Source: Chitinophagales bacterium (GTDB lineage Bacteria; Bacteroidota; Bacteroidia; Chitinophagales; Saprospiraceae). From it: 64,000 nt of DNA. Under the pieces are notes generated by a model that did no database searches, was not told the origin of the DNA, and worked only from the letters and a program-made list of their open reading frames with translations. Position 1 is the stretch's first letter; each line of letters opens with the position of its first letter. Below are positions 18,137 to 26,062 of this stretch, one piece after another. The translations under genes and the position numbers were made by a program. The DNA is taken from contig JAAFIM010000001.1 in the NCBI GenBank assembly GCA_013297745.1, forward strand, positions 36,294 through 100,293. Reading direction: 5' to 3'.

Positions 18137-18214
18137 AGGAACGTAGTTTAATTGGACAAAAACGCGAAACTCCAAATCTCGGCAATGTGGGTTCGACTCC
18201 TGCCGTTCCTGCCA
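18137..18214 (+). tRNA. tRNA-Trp (CCA)
   Basis: Acceptor AGGAACG/CGTTCCT, D stem GTTT/AAAC, anticodon loop CTCCAAA (anticodon CCA), T loop TTCGACT, discriminator G, encoded CCA. The anticodon stem CGAAA/TCTCG has an A·C mismatch. Confidence 0.82.
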
Positions 18215-18219
18215 CAAAT

Positions 18220-18293
18220 GAAGATATAGCTAAATGGTTTAAGGCACTTGTCTGATACACAAGCGATTACAGGTTCGACTCCTGTTATCTTCA
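18220..18293 (+). tRNA. tRNA-Ile (GAT), copy 2
   Basis: Identical to the tRNA-Ile at 18057-18130, and the identity extends into the flanks (CCACAAAT before, CTTTTT after). This points to a recent duplication of a cassette inside the array, with a spacing of 163 bp. Confidence 0.88.
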
Positions 18294-18302
18294 CTTTTTT
18301 AT

Positions 18303-18378
18303 GGAAATGTAGCTCAGTTGGTAGAGCGTTGGTCTGAAAAACCAAAGGTCGCTGGTTCAATCCCTGCCGTTTCCACCA
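18303..18378 (+). tRNA. tRNA-Phe (GAA)
   Basis: Acceptor GGAAATG/CGTTTCC, D arm GCTC/GAGC, anticodon stem TTGGT/ACCAA with loop CTGAAAA (anticodon GAA), T loop TTCAATC, discriminator A, encoded CCA. There is one T·T mismatch in the T stem. Confidence 0.88.
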
Positions 18379-18405
18379 TATTCTAAACTTTTTTTTTCTA
18401 ATTAT

Positions 18406-18480
18406 GGAAACGTGGCGCAACTGGAACAGCGCAACTCTCTACGAAGGAGTAGGTTATAGGTTCGAATCCTATCGTTTTCA
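18406..18480 (+). tRNA. tRNA-Arg (ACG)
   Basis: Acceptor GGAAACG/CGTTTTC, D stem GCGC/GCGC, anticodon stem ACTCT/GGAGT with loop CTACGAA (anticodon ACG, presumably deaminated to ICG by TadA), T stem ATAGG/CCTAT, discriminator A. CCA is not encoded. Confidence 0.86.
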
Positions 18481-18488
18481 CTTATGCT

Positions 18489-18561
18489 GCACATATAGCT
18501 CAGTAGGAAGAGCATCGGACTTTTAATCCGAGGGTCGCAAGTTCGAACCTTGCTATGCGCA
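18489..18561 (+). tRNA. tRNA-Lys (TTT)
   Basis: Acceptor GCACATA/TATGCGC with one A·C mismatch, D stem GCTC/GAGC, anticodon stem TCGGA/TCCGA with loop CTTTTAA (anticodon TTT), T stem GCAAG/CTTGC, discriminator A. CCA is not encoded. Confidence 0.87.
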
Positions 18562-18568
18562 CATTTTT

Positions 18569-18642
18569 AGCCTGATGATGTAATGGTAACATAACAGTCT
18601 TTGAAGCTGTGTTTGTAGGTTCAAATCCTGCTCGGGCTACCA
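18569..18642 (+). tRNA. tRNA-Gln (TTG)
   Basis: Acceptor AGCCTGA/TCGGGCT, D stem ATGT/ACAT, anticodon stem ACAGT/GCTGT with loop CTTTGAA (anticodon TTG), T loop TTCAAAT, discriminator A, encoded CCA. Confidence 0.87.
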
Positions 18643-18664
18643 AGTTTGAATGATTTTATTTTAT

Positions 18665-18739
18665 GGTCTATTGGTGTAGTGGTCAGCACATTGTCCTTTC
18701 AAGGCAGTAGCACCAGTTCAATTCTGGTATAGACTACCA
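18665..18739 (+). tRNA. tRNA-Glu (TTC), copy 1, A73
   Basis: Acceptor GGTCTAT/ATAGACT with a G1·T72 wobble, anticodon loop CTTTCAA (anticodon TTC), T stem ACCAG/CTGGT, discriminator A, encoded CCA. It is identical to the copy at 18762-18836 except for the discriminator base. Confidence 0.87.
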
Positions 18740-18761
18740 TTTTTTACTTATTTTTACACAA

Positions 18762-18836
18762 GGTCTATTGGTGTAGTGGTCAGCACATTGTCCTTTCAAG
18801 GCAGTAGCACCAGTTCAATTCTGGTATAGACTTCCA
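18762..18836 (+). tRNA. tRNA-Glu (TTC), copy 2, T73
   Basis: Same 72-base body as the tRNA-Glu at 18665-18739, but the discriminator is T (ACTTCCA instead of ACTACCA). Last gene of the array; the following bases TTTTTTAA may end the transcript. Confidence 0.85.
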
Positions 18837-18924
18837 TTTTTTAATATCGCGCGGCAAGACATTTCCAATCTTTGAAATTTTTTGCGAAAAATGCAAAAAA
18901 AACTTTTTTATATCAAAAAAATGC

Positions 18925-18932
18925 TACCTTTG
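18925..18932 (+). promoter_or_regulatory. Bacteroidota -7 box (TACCTTTG) for the CAG tRNA
   Basis: TACCTTTG lies 23 bp before the tRNA at 18956, separating it from the array and giving it its own transcription start. Confidence 0.6.
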
Positions 18933-18955
18933 CCCCGCGATTGAGAAAATAATAA

Positions 18956-19029
18956 GCCTTAGTAACCCAACTGGTAGAGGTACACGTCTCAGAAGCGTGC
19001 CAGTGTGAGTTCGAATCTCATCTGAGGCA
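18956..19029 (+). tRNA. tRNA with Leu anticodon CAG and a short variable loop
   Basis: Acceptor GCCTTAG/CTGAGGC, anticodon stem CACGT/GCGTG with loop CTCAGAA (anticodon CAG), T stem GTGAG/CTCAT with loop TTCGAAT, discriminator A. CCA is not encoded. The variable region is only five bases (CCAGT), a class I body, whereas bacterial tRNA-Leu normally has a long class II variable arm. It has its own promoter at 18925-18932 and a terminator at 19061-19103. Decoding of CUG as Leu is the simplest reading, but the charging enzyme is uncertain. Confidence 0.8.
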
Positions 19030-19060
19030 CTTAAGTTTTGGTTTTTAATGGGTGAATGAT

Positions 19061-19103
19061 AAAACGCTGGAGTTAGCTTTATTGCTAGTCCAGCGTTTTT
19101 TTT
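19061..19103. terminator. Terminator shared by the CAG tRNA and the acylase gene
   Basis: The stem AAAACGCTGGA / TCCAGCGTTTT is followed by T on the plus strand. It lies between the tRNA and the convergent hydrolase gene. Confidence 0.8.
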
Positions 19104-19123
19104 ATTTAGCGTTTTTATCCGCC

Positions 19124-21232
19124 TTATTTTTTTACAGGATTATACACCTTGACCGCATTTTTCAAAATCCAAGATTTATCCAAACTCATTTTTTTCATCT
19201 CGCGCTTGTTGAACATTTCCAACTCGTCTTTATAATTTTCGCAAGTGCGGGTCAATTCAAAAGGCAACAAGGTTTCTATAGTTTCTGCGCCTTTGGAGTT
19301 GAATTTTACAAAGTGGATGTAAGTATCGGCAAAATCCATTTTATACTTTCCGTTTTTGACGTGCGTGCCGAAAGCGGGCGAAAGTGCGTCGGGATAACCG
19401 CTAATTGGGTAAAATTTGCCATTTCTATAATGCGAAAGTACTTGATTTACAGGCACTTTTATAGAATTATGATGTTTTAGTAAAAAAGCGGACGCTTGTT
19501 CTATGCCAGCTACAAAATCGGCTTCAGTCGCACCATCCAAACCCAAAATAAAGGTTTCGTCCCCCAAACCGTATTTTTTCAGCACATTTTCTATAGAAAT
19601 CATAAACAAAGTAGCCGAAGTATTTTCGGGGCTTGCATCGCCATCCCATTCTTGTACAATTTTTATCGCTTCCTCTATATGCGGATAATTTTCTGCTTTT
19701 ATAGAATAAAGCAACGACAGCGTTTTGAAAAAGTGGGTGTTTTTAGAGATTTTTAAATCAAATTTCAAACTTTTAAACTCTTCAAAGCTGAATTTTTCCC
19801 CTCCTTTGGCTGCCAGCATCTCCATAAACCGCGTTGAGCGGCTATTATCGCCAGGGCGTAAATCCACTTCGGGGATGGTTTGGGCTCTTGGAAAATTCTC
19901 TTCAGCGCAAGTGGCGTTTGTGGGCGTATTATTCATATTAAACACATAACCGCAAGTTGGATTTTTGACCTGTGGCAATTCGTCTTGAGTATGAAATTCT
20001 GTCCAGATATTTTCGGAAACATTACCGTTTAAAATATCGCTATAATCATAATTTTTATTCCTTTTGGGCAGCCGAGCGTTAGAAATATAAAATATATTAT
20101 CGTTTTTATCCGCATAAACGATATTAAACATATTCAAAGAGTTCAAATCCAAAGCCGCTTTCCATTCTTCATAATTAGCCGCTTTATTCATTTTATAATA
20201 CTGCTCCCCTACTTTTACATTGCTAAAAGAGGGGCTTTTTATCGCGTAAAATTCACCTTTGGGCGACTTCAAAACCAAACCGTGTTGGGATTTATACGCC
20301 ATTTTGCGCACGGGGATAACTATTTTTCCAATTTTAACCCTTAATTTTATCGGCTTTTTTTCCAATTTCAGGTATTTATCGTCCAATTTGTAATACAATT
20401 TTTTGCTGGGATGCATTTCCAACTTATAAATATCCACTTGGTCAACATAATTATAGGTTTGTCCCCAACCCAAATTTTCATTATTGCCGATAAAAACGCT
20501 CGTTCCGCCGTGAAATAGCGCGCCCGTCATATTCAAACCCTGCTCGCTGCATAAATGCGCCTCATAAAATGCAAAAGGTCCCTCTACGAAAAAATGCGGA
20601 TTCATACACAAATAGGTTTTTCCATCCGCTGTTTTTTTGGAGTTGAAAGCGTAAGCGTTTGAACCAAATCCATTTTTTTGTGTAGTTTTATCATAAGCCC
20701 CAGAGACGATATTTTGGATAGCTTCTGGACTTCCCGAAAGTGCAGCGAAAGCGATTAGATAAATTCTCACCAAATCTTTACTTTCTATAGGAAAAACGTT
20801 GGGGCGCGCCACTTCTTTGGGATGCGCTTTGGCATAAGCGTTAATTCCTTGCACATATCCGTTGATATACAACAGAAAATCAGCGTCCAAAGTATTAAAA
20901 AAACTATCTACTGTTTGTTTGGCATCAATAGCTTTAACAAAAAAATCAAACGCCGCGCCCTCTTTGCCTTTCTGAATACCAGCTTTGGTCTTAGTCAAAA
21001 TCAACATATCTTGCAAAATAGGAAAAGCATCTTCGCTATTCGCCCAAGCCAAACCAAAAGCAACTTCTGCATCTGTTTTGGCAAAAATATGCGCTACGCC
21101 CCATTCATCTCTGGCTATCGTAACTTGTTGTGGGTCAATGGTTTGTGGGTATATTTTTTGCCCGTATAGATTGACAACTACACACAAAAAAAGCAGCAGG
21201 CTGCCACTTTGTATAAAATTTTTTATTTGCAT
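19124..21232 (-). CDS. Penicillin acylase family protein (Ntn hydrolase)
   Basis: A 702-residue exported protein with a signal peptide (about 1-24, ending LYGQ). The α-part contains 'RDEWGVAHIFAKTDAEVAFGLAWANSED', typical of penicillin/acyl-homoserine-lactone acylases. The autoprocessing site is 'GFG-S191-N192', where Ser191 would become the N-terminal nucleophile of the β-chain. Downstream segments 'GALFHGGTSVFIGNNENLGWGQT' and 'RPGDNSRSTRFMEML' fit the family. It hydrolyses amide-linked acyl groups; the substrate could be a lactone signal, a β-lactam or a lipopeptide. It is divergent from the TetR gene, whose promoter lies in the 67-bp gap, so the regulator may control it. Confidence 0.9.
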   Translation of the reverse strand: MQIKNFIQSGSLLLFLCVVVNLYGQKIYPQTIDPQQVTIARDEWGVAHIFAKTDAEVAFGLAWANSEDAFPILQDMLILTKTKAGIQKGKEGAAFDFFVKAIDAKQTVDSFFNTLDADFLLYINGYVQGINAYAKAHPKEVARPNVFPIESKDLVRIYLIAFAALSGSPEAIQNIVSGAYDKTTQKNGFGSNAYAFNSKKTADGKTYLCMNPHFFVEGPFAFYEAHLCSEQGLNMTGALFHGGTSVFIGNNENLGWGQTYNYVDQVDIYKLEMHPSKKLYYKLDDKYLKLEKKPIKLRVKIGKIVIPVRKMAYKSQHGLVLKSPKGEFYAIKSPSFSNVKVGEQYYKMNKAANYEEWKAALDLNSLNMFNIVYADKNDNIFYISNARLPKRNKNYDYSDILNGNVSENIWTEFHTQDELPQVKNPTCGYVFNMNNTPTNATCAEENFPRAQTIPEVDLRPGDNSRSTRFMEMLAAKGGEKFSFEEFKSLKFDLKISKNTHFFKTLSLLYSIKAENYPHIEEAIKIVQEWDGDASPENTSATLFMISIENVLKKYGLGDETFILGLDGATEADFVAGIEQASAFLLKHHNSIKVPVNQVLSHYRNGKFYPISGYPDALSPAFGTHVKNGKYKMDFADTYIHFVKFNSKGAETIETLLPFELTRTCENYKDELEMFNKREMKKMSLDKSWILKNAVKVYNPVKK

Positions 21233-21259
21233 AAAAATTTTTTATTAAATTAAATACGC

Positions 21260-21267
21260 TACTTTTG
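21260..21267 (+). promoter_or_regulatory. Bacteroidota -7 box (TACTTTTG) for the TetR gene
   Basis: TACTTTTG lies 33 bp before the TetR start codon, in the short divergent gap with the acylase gene. Confidence 0.6.
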
Positions 21268-21299
21268 CGCTGTTTTTTAAACTGATTGATATTAAAATA

Positions 21300-21905
21300 A
21301 TGGCCGAACACAAAAAAACTGCCGAAAAACGGAACGAAATTTTAGCTCATTTTTGCACAGTTATCGCTCAAGATGGGTTTGAACATGCTTCTGTACAAAA
21401 AATTGCTGCCCAAGCTGGTATTTCAGCTAGCCTTCTACTTTTTTATTTTAAAAATAAAGAAGAATTGGTACTCAATTTAGTTGATTTTTTACTAAAACAG
21501 TACGAAAGTGCGTTTTTTGAAGATATTCAAAATACTATTCTTGTGCAAGAGCGTTTTAATAAAGCAATTGATACTTTATTTGGATACCGTTGGCTAGAAG
21601 TGGGCAATCCTACCGCTTTTTACGCTTGTTATTATCTTTCTACCCGCAACCCACAAATTAGAGCGCGTTTCCAAGCTATGTACAACCGTTTCAAAGCCAT
21701 TTTAAAACAAGAAATTGATATTTGGGTAAAAAATGGAATTGTAAAAGTAAAAAATAGTGAAGAAATAGCCGAATCTTTAATTATGCTAAACGAAGGCTTG
21801 AGTTTTTATCAACGAGTATTTAGAGAAGAGAATTATAAAGCGCGTTCTTTGTCGGTCAAAAATATAGCTTTACAACTACTCGGCAAGCCCCAAGACCCGC
21901 AATAA
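21300..21905 (+). CDS. TetR/AcrR family transcriptional regulator
   Basis: A 201-residue protein. The N-terminal helix-turn-helix (about 10-55) shows the family pattern 'RNEILAHFCTVIAQDGFEHASVQKIAAQAGISASLLLFYFKNKEEL'. The remaining all-helical part is the ligand/dimer domain. It usually represses its own or a divergent gene until a ligand binds; the divergent penicillin-acylase gene is the natural candidate. The last 30 bp overlap the 3' end of the convergent pabB. Confidence 0.88.
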   Translation: MAEHKKTAEKRNEILAHFCTVIAQDGFEHASVQKIAAQAGISASLLLFYFKNKEELVLNLVDFLLKQYESAFFEDIQNTILVQERFNKAIDTLFGYRWLEVGNPTAFYACYYLSTRNPQIRARFQAMYNRFKAILKQEIDIWVKNGIVKVKNSEEIAESLIMLNEGLSFYQRVFREENYKARSLSVKNIALQLLGKPQDPQ

Positions 21906-23201
21906 AGGGCGCATTTTCACCCAACATTCTTCCAATTCTTCTGCTGGCTGCGAATCAAAAACTATAGCCCCGCCCACTTGCCAGGACAAAAAATGGCTGG
22001 ATTTATTGTACAAAAAACTGCGAATAAGCACATTAAAATCAAAATTCTGCTCAGGCGACACATAACCCACCGCACCAGAATACAATCCTCTGCAACTTTT
22101 TTCGTACAATTCGGCTAATTCCATCGCCGCTATTTTGGGCGCGCCCGTCATACTCCCCATAGGAAAAGTATATTTTATCGCATCCAACCAATTTTTATTC
22201 GGCAAAAGCTTAGATTTTATGGTAGAAATAAGCTGCCAAACGCTGGTAAAACCATATAAAGCACACAATTCTTGTACTTCTACAGAACCCACTTGCGAAA
22301 CTGTAGATAAATCATTGCGGACTAAATCTACTATCATTACGTTTTCGGCGCGGTCTTTTTCTGAATTTAACAATTCATTTTTGATAAGTTCATCATTTTC
22401 AACCGTTTGCGCACGTTTTCTTGTGCCTTTTATGGGTTGAGAATACAAATAATCCGCTTCTTTCCGCAAATATCTTTCTGGACTTGCACAACAAAGCGCG
22501 TGCTTTTCGGTTTCCAAATAAGCAGCAAAAGGCGTTTGAGCGATTTGATTGAGTTCCTCAAAAAGTGCTAAAGGCTCGATTTCTGCATTTTCTACATAAA
22601 ACTCCTGACAAAAATTCAATTCATACACATCCCCCTCTATAATATGCTGGCGAATTTGCTCCACAGTTTGTAGATATTCGGGGGGTGAAAAACGACTTTT
22701 TAGCGCAAAAATCTGCTTTTGGGGATTAAATGCGGTTTTTTCAAAACTAAAATTTTGTATATTTTCAAAAATTTGACTGGGTTCTTGCCCATCGCTGTGT
22801 ATTTCTATTTGACCATTTTTATACAAAAAAATTAAAACTTGGGGTACAAAAAAGTATAAAAGTGGCATTTGCAAGCTATCCAAATTATTGGAACTTAGTT
22901 TTTCTAATTGATTTTTCAAATCATAACTCAAATAACCAAACTGCCATTTTTTTTGTATATTTGTCCAGCTTTGCCATTCGGCAAAAATATCTTTATCTTT
23001 GTGGTCAGCCGTATTTTCTATACAAATTTCTGCTTGACTACCCACAGCCAAAGCCCATTCAAAACTAGTTTCTTTATATTGTTGGTCTTGATTGCTATCC
23101 AATACACAAAGCGGGCGTTGAGTAGCAAAATAATGCGCCGCAGTTTGTTTGAAAGTTTGAAAATTAGATTGTTTTATAAAAAAAAATGATTTTTTATCCA
23201 T
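21876..23201 (-). CDS. pabB: Aminodeoxychorismate synthase component I
   Basis: A 441-residue member of the chorismate-binding family that makes 4-amino-4-deoxychorismate for folate. The motif 'QPIKGTRKR' (255-263) has PIKGT, the lysine variant typical of PabB, rather than PIAGT of anthranilate synthase. Other conserved stretches are 'DRAENVMIVDLVRNDL', 'FPMGSMTGAPK' and 'WQVGGAIVFDSQPAEELEECW'. No glutaminase subunit or lyase gene is adjacent. Its 3' end overlaps the tetR 3' end by 30 bp on the opposite strand. Confidence 0.9.
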   Translation of the reverse strand: MDKKSFFFIKQSNFQTFKQTAAHYFATQRPLCVLDSNQDQQYKETSFEWALAVGSQAEICIENTADHKDKDIFAEWQSWTNIQKKWQFGYLSYDLKNQLEKLSSNNLDSLQMPLLYFFVPQVLIFLYKNGQIEIHSDGQEPSQIFENIQNFSFEKTAFNPQKQIFALKSRFSPPEYLQTVEQIRQHIIEGDVYELNFCQEFYVENAEIEPLALFEELNQIAQTPFAAYLETEKHALCCASPERYLRKEADYLYSQPIKGTRKRAQTVENDELIKNELLNSEKDRAENVMIVDLVRNDLSTVSQVGSVEVQELCALYGFTSVWQLISTIKSKLLPNKNWLDAIKYTFPMGSMTGAPKIAAMELAELYEKSCRGLYSGAVGYVSPEQNFDFNVLIRSFLYNKSSHFLSWQVGGAIVFDSQPAEELEECWVKMRPLLRVLGLAE

Positions 23202-23248
23202 TGCTAATTAATTCATAATCAAATGATTAAATTTATCCGCTTATACAT

Positions 23249-23288
23249 AAAAAAACTACTTTTTAGCCAAAAAGTAGTTTTTTTTTTA
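23249..23288. terminator. Terminator downstream of yicC
   Basis: The hairpin AAAAACTACTTTTT / AAAAAGTAGTTTTT is symmetric, with A and T runs. It separates yicC from pabB on the minus strand. Confidence 0.75.
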
Positions 23289-23293
23289 TCGAC

Positions 23294-24166
23294 TTACAAC
23301 ACATTCGCGATTTGTTCTTTGATTTTTTCCAACTCATCTTTCATCTGCACCACCAATTTTTGAATATCGGCAGAATTAGCTTTTGAACCCAAAGTATTAA
23401 TTTCTCTACCCATTTCTTGGCAGATAAAACCCAATTTATTCCCTTTGCTGGCTTGTTTATTGTCTATTTCTGCCTCAAAATAAGTATAATGTTGTTCCAA
23501 GCGGCTTTTTTCCTCGCTCACATCGTACTTTTCTAGATAATAAATCAACTCTTGCGCAAAACGATTTTCATCTACTGCTATCGCCAACTGCTCTAATTGT
23601 TGACGCAGACGAGTTTTGACCTTATCAACGCGCTCTTGTTCAAAATTTTCTACTTCTAAAAGCAAGTTTTTTAACAATAATAAGCGATTTTTCATATCTA
23701 TTTCTATGGCATTGCCTTCTGATTGGCGAAAGCTAATAAACTGTTTTTGAGCTAATTGTAAGGTTTGCAAAATTTCATTCCAAAGCGTTTCGTCCGCTTG
23801 TTCGTGCAACTGTTGCACCACATTGGGCAAACGCGCGGCTGTAGCCAAAATATCGCCTTTTTCAAAACCGTTCATACCAGCCACTTCGGCAAGTTGGTAC
23901 AAATAACTTTCCAGCAAGTTTTTATTGATGCGATAATCGTTGAGTTCTGTACTTTCTACATAAATAGAAACTTCCAGTTTGCCGCGTTGTAGGTCATTTT
24001 GTAACGTACGACGCAAATCAATTTCGTAAGATAAATAAGAATTGGGCATACGAAGCCGCAAATCAAAATTTTTGCTGTTGAGTGAACGTATTTCTACAGT
24101 CACGGTTTGTTTTTCAAAACTTTGCTTACAAAGTCCATAGCCTGTCATAGAAAAAATCATAGCCAA
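23294..24166 (-). CDS. yicC: YicC family endoribonuclease
   Basis: A 290-residue protein with the family opening 'MIFSMTGYG' and 'VEIRSLNSKNFDLRLRMP', the central 'GDILATAARLPNVV', and the C-terminal DUF1732 block 'LGFICQEMGREINTLGSKANSADIQ'. YicC proteins are RNases that act on small RNAs and mRNAs. Either the first ATG (24166) or the one two codons later could be used; the family normally starts at the latter. It lies 39 bp downstream of the flavin reductase gene and may share its promoter. Confidence 0.92.
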   Translation of the reverse strand: MAMIFSMTGYGLCKQSFEKQTVTVEIRSLNSKNFDLRLRMPNSYLSYEIDLRRTLQNDLQRGKLEVSIYVESTELNDYRINKNLLESYLYQLAEVAGMNGFEKGDILATAARLPNVVQQLHEQADETLWNEILQTLQLAQKQFISFRQSEGNAIEIDMKNRLLLLKNLLLEVENFEQERVDKVKTRLRQQLEQLAIAVDENRFAQELIYYLEKYDVSEEKSRLEQHYTYFEAEIDNKQASKGNKLGFICQEMGREINTLGSKANSADIQKLVVQMKDELEKIKEQIANVL

Positions 24167-24205
24167 AAAAGGGTTTAGAGTGGGAAAGAAGGGTCAAAAA
24201 GTTAT

Positions 24206-24742
24206 TTAAAAAGCTATAAATTGGCTGACTTGAGCATCAATGGCTTTTAAGGTGTCAGCATCCATTTGTCCGTTGGCATCAAAGCACTTGCTCACCGACG
24301 AAATCGGCTGAAGATTGGGCAATACAGCAATTTTTAGATAATTTAGCCCCCCCGCAAAATGGTCGATACCGCGCAAATTGCCCGCACGTCCATCTGATAC
24401 ACCCAATAAAGCCGCTTTTTTGCCCCCGCCAAAACTTTCTTTGTATTTTCGGATAGAAATAGCATCCCAAAAAAACTTTAATACCCCCGAATAACTACCG
24501 TTGTATTCTGGAATAACAAAATAAAATTTTGTAGCTGGTACAATATATTTGTCCTGTATTTCGCTCAAAGCTGGCGACTGCTCTTTGTACATATTGGGGT
24601 GAAATATATCTGCGGGTAAGTCTTCCAAAGATAAAAGTTGTACATTTTCTATCCCTTTTTGTTGGAATACATTCGCTACAACTTCAGCGACTTTGCGCGT
24701 GTTGCTATTGGGGCGGTTGGTGGCGGAGATGATTGTTATCAT
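24206..24742 (-). CDS. NAD(P)H-dependent FMN reductase
   Basis: A 178-residue flavodoxin-fold protein of the NADPH-dependent FMN reductase family. The FMN phosphate loop is 'SATNRPNSNTRKVA' (about 6-19), and the second flavin contact is 'PEYNGSYSGVLKFFWDAIS' (about 78-96), the family signature. It reduces flavins or quinones in the cytoplasm. It has an exact -7 box 50 bp upstream, next to the divergent promoter of the LRR gene. Confidence 0.88.
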   Translation of the reverse strand: MITIISATNRPNSNTRKVAEVVANVFQQKGIENVQLLSLEDLPADIFHPNMYKEQSPALSEIQDKYIVPATKFYFVIPEYNGSYSGVLKFFWDAISIRKYKESFGGGKKAALLGVSDGRAGNLRGIDHFAGGLNYLKIAVLPNLQPISSVSKCFDANGQMDADTLKAIDAQVSQFIAF

Positions 24743-24791
24743 TATATGAATAATTTTAGAATTTTTGACTGTATTGAAACCAATTTGGGGG

Positions 24792-24819
24792 CAAATATAG
24801 TTTTATTTTTTTACCTTTG
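24792..24819. promoter_or_regulatory. Divergent promoter pair (FMN reductase and LRR gene)
   Basis: The minus-strand TATATTTG (24792-24799) and plus-strand TACCTTTG (24812-24819) are both exact TAnnTTTG boxes, only 12 bp apart. They face away from each other toward 24742 and 24863. Confidence 0.65.
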
Positions 24820-24862
24820 CCTGACAGACTGAACAATTAACCCCTTTTTAAGTTTAAAAATT

Positions 24863-26062
24863 ATGAGTTTTGGAGAGAAAATAGTAGAATTGCTTTGCAC
24901 CTGCCAAGAAATCAACGTTGAATTGGCTATACAACTAAGCCGCCCCAATAATCTGAAAATTCCCGCCTACATAGCCAAGCGCGGTTTCAACGATTATGGG
25001 ATTTTCAACGCCCTCGATTTTATCAATTATAACCAAAAAACAAGATTTGACGGGAATAAAATTCAAGAGTTGAGCTTTTTGGATAAATTACACTTCAACG
25101 CGCAACAGTTAGAAATTAATGATACAAAAGTCCAAGATTTTTCCCCTTTGCGCCGCCAATATAATCTAAATACGCTCGTTTTGGATAAAAATATGTATTT
25201 GATAGATATTAGCTTTTTATCCGAATTGTATCAACTAAAAACCTTATCTTTGACTAGGAATAATATAGAAAATTTGGCGCATTTGTCCAAGTTGCAACAC
25301 TTACAGAACTTAAATATCGCTGGTAACTGTATCAGCGACATAAGCCCGCTTGCTAATCTCAAAACCTTATCCAGCCTCAACCTAAGCCATAATGCTATCA
25401 CAGATTTAAGCCCAATTGCTGATTTAACAGAACTCAATCGGATAACGTCAAATAGTACTAGAATTAAAATTAAAGATATAAGCCCTTTGGCTAATCTCAA
25501 AAAATTAACTACAATAGACTTTCAAGACAACGCGATAAAAGATTTAAGCCCTTTGGCAGGTTTGAATTTATTGACAAAAATTGATTTAAGCAGAAATAAA
25601 ATCGCTGATTTAAGCCCTTTGCAGCAAAATAAACAAATTGAGTATTTGTATTTAGCAAATAATGAAATAACCAGTTTAGAACCCTTACAAAAATTAGTAG
25701 CCATCACTTGGTTATATTGTCAAAATAATAAACTTACAAGCTTAAAAGGGTTGGAAAAGATGAAAAAATTGACTATATTACGGCTCGATAACAACCAAAT
25801 TAACGATTTAAGCGCAATCAGCAAACTGCCCAAATTATCTAGTTTGGAGTTGGATAATAACCAAATTAGCGATTTAAGCCCTTTATCTAGTGTTAAACAG
25901 TTGGCAACCATATACCTAACCAATAATTTGGTAACAGATTTAAGCCCTTTGGAAAATCTCAAACATTTGCATTATATCAATATCAAAAAAAATCCAATTG
26001 ACCCAGCCGAAATAGAACGATTCAAACAGACTTGTCCAAAAGTCAGTGTTTATCATAAATAA
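24863..26062 (+). CDS. Leucine-rich-repeat protein, internalin-type repeats, copy A
   Basis: A 399-residue protein with no signal peptide, so probably cytoplasmic. Residues 1-100 form a conserved N-terminal domain shared with the next gene ('FGEKIVELLCTCQ', 'LAIQLSRPNNLKI'). Then come about 13 LRRs of 21-22 residues with the pattern 'NxIxDLSPLxxLxxLxxLxL' (100-385). The last residues, 'PAEIERFKQTCPKVSVYHK', form a cap also present in the paralogue. LRRs bind proteins; the partner is unknown. The repeat units are very similar at DNA level, which can support recombination or misassembly. Confidence 0.88.
   Translation: MSFGEKIVELLCTCQEINVELAIQLSRPNNLKIPAYIAKRGFNDYGIFNALDFINYNQKTRFDGNKIQELSFLDKLHFNAQQLEINDTKVQDFSPLRRQYNLNTLVLDKNMYLIDISFLSELYQLKTLSLTRNNIENLAHLSKLQHLQNLNIAGNCISDISPLANLKTLSSLNLSHNAITDLSPIADLTELNRITSNSTRIKIKDISPLANLKKLTTIDFQDNAIKDLSPLAGLNLLTKIDLSRNKIADLSPLQQNKQIEYLYLANNEITSLEPLQKLVAITWLYCQNNKLTSLKGLEKMKKLTILRLDNNQINDLSAISKLPKLSSLELDNNQISDLSPLSSVKQLATIYLTNNLVTDLSPLENLKHLHYINIKKNPIDPAEIERFKQTCPKVSVYHK

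Noticed and set aside
18148..18420. A 90-residue minus-strand ORF across the tRNA array
   Set aside because: It lies wholly over tRNA genes on the opposite strand; the 'GLNQRPLVFQTNALPTELHF' type of translation is a familiar artefact of tRNA sequence.
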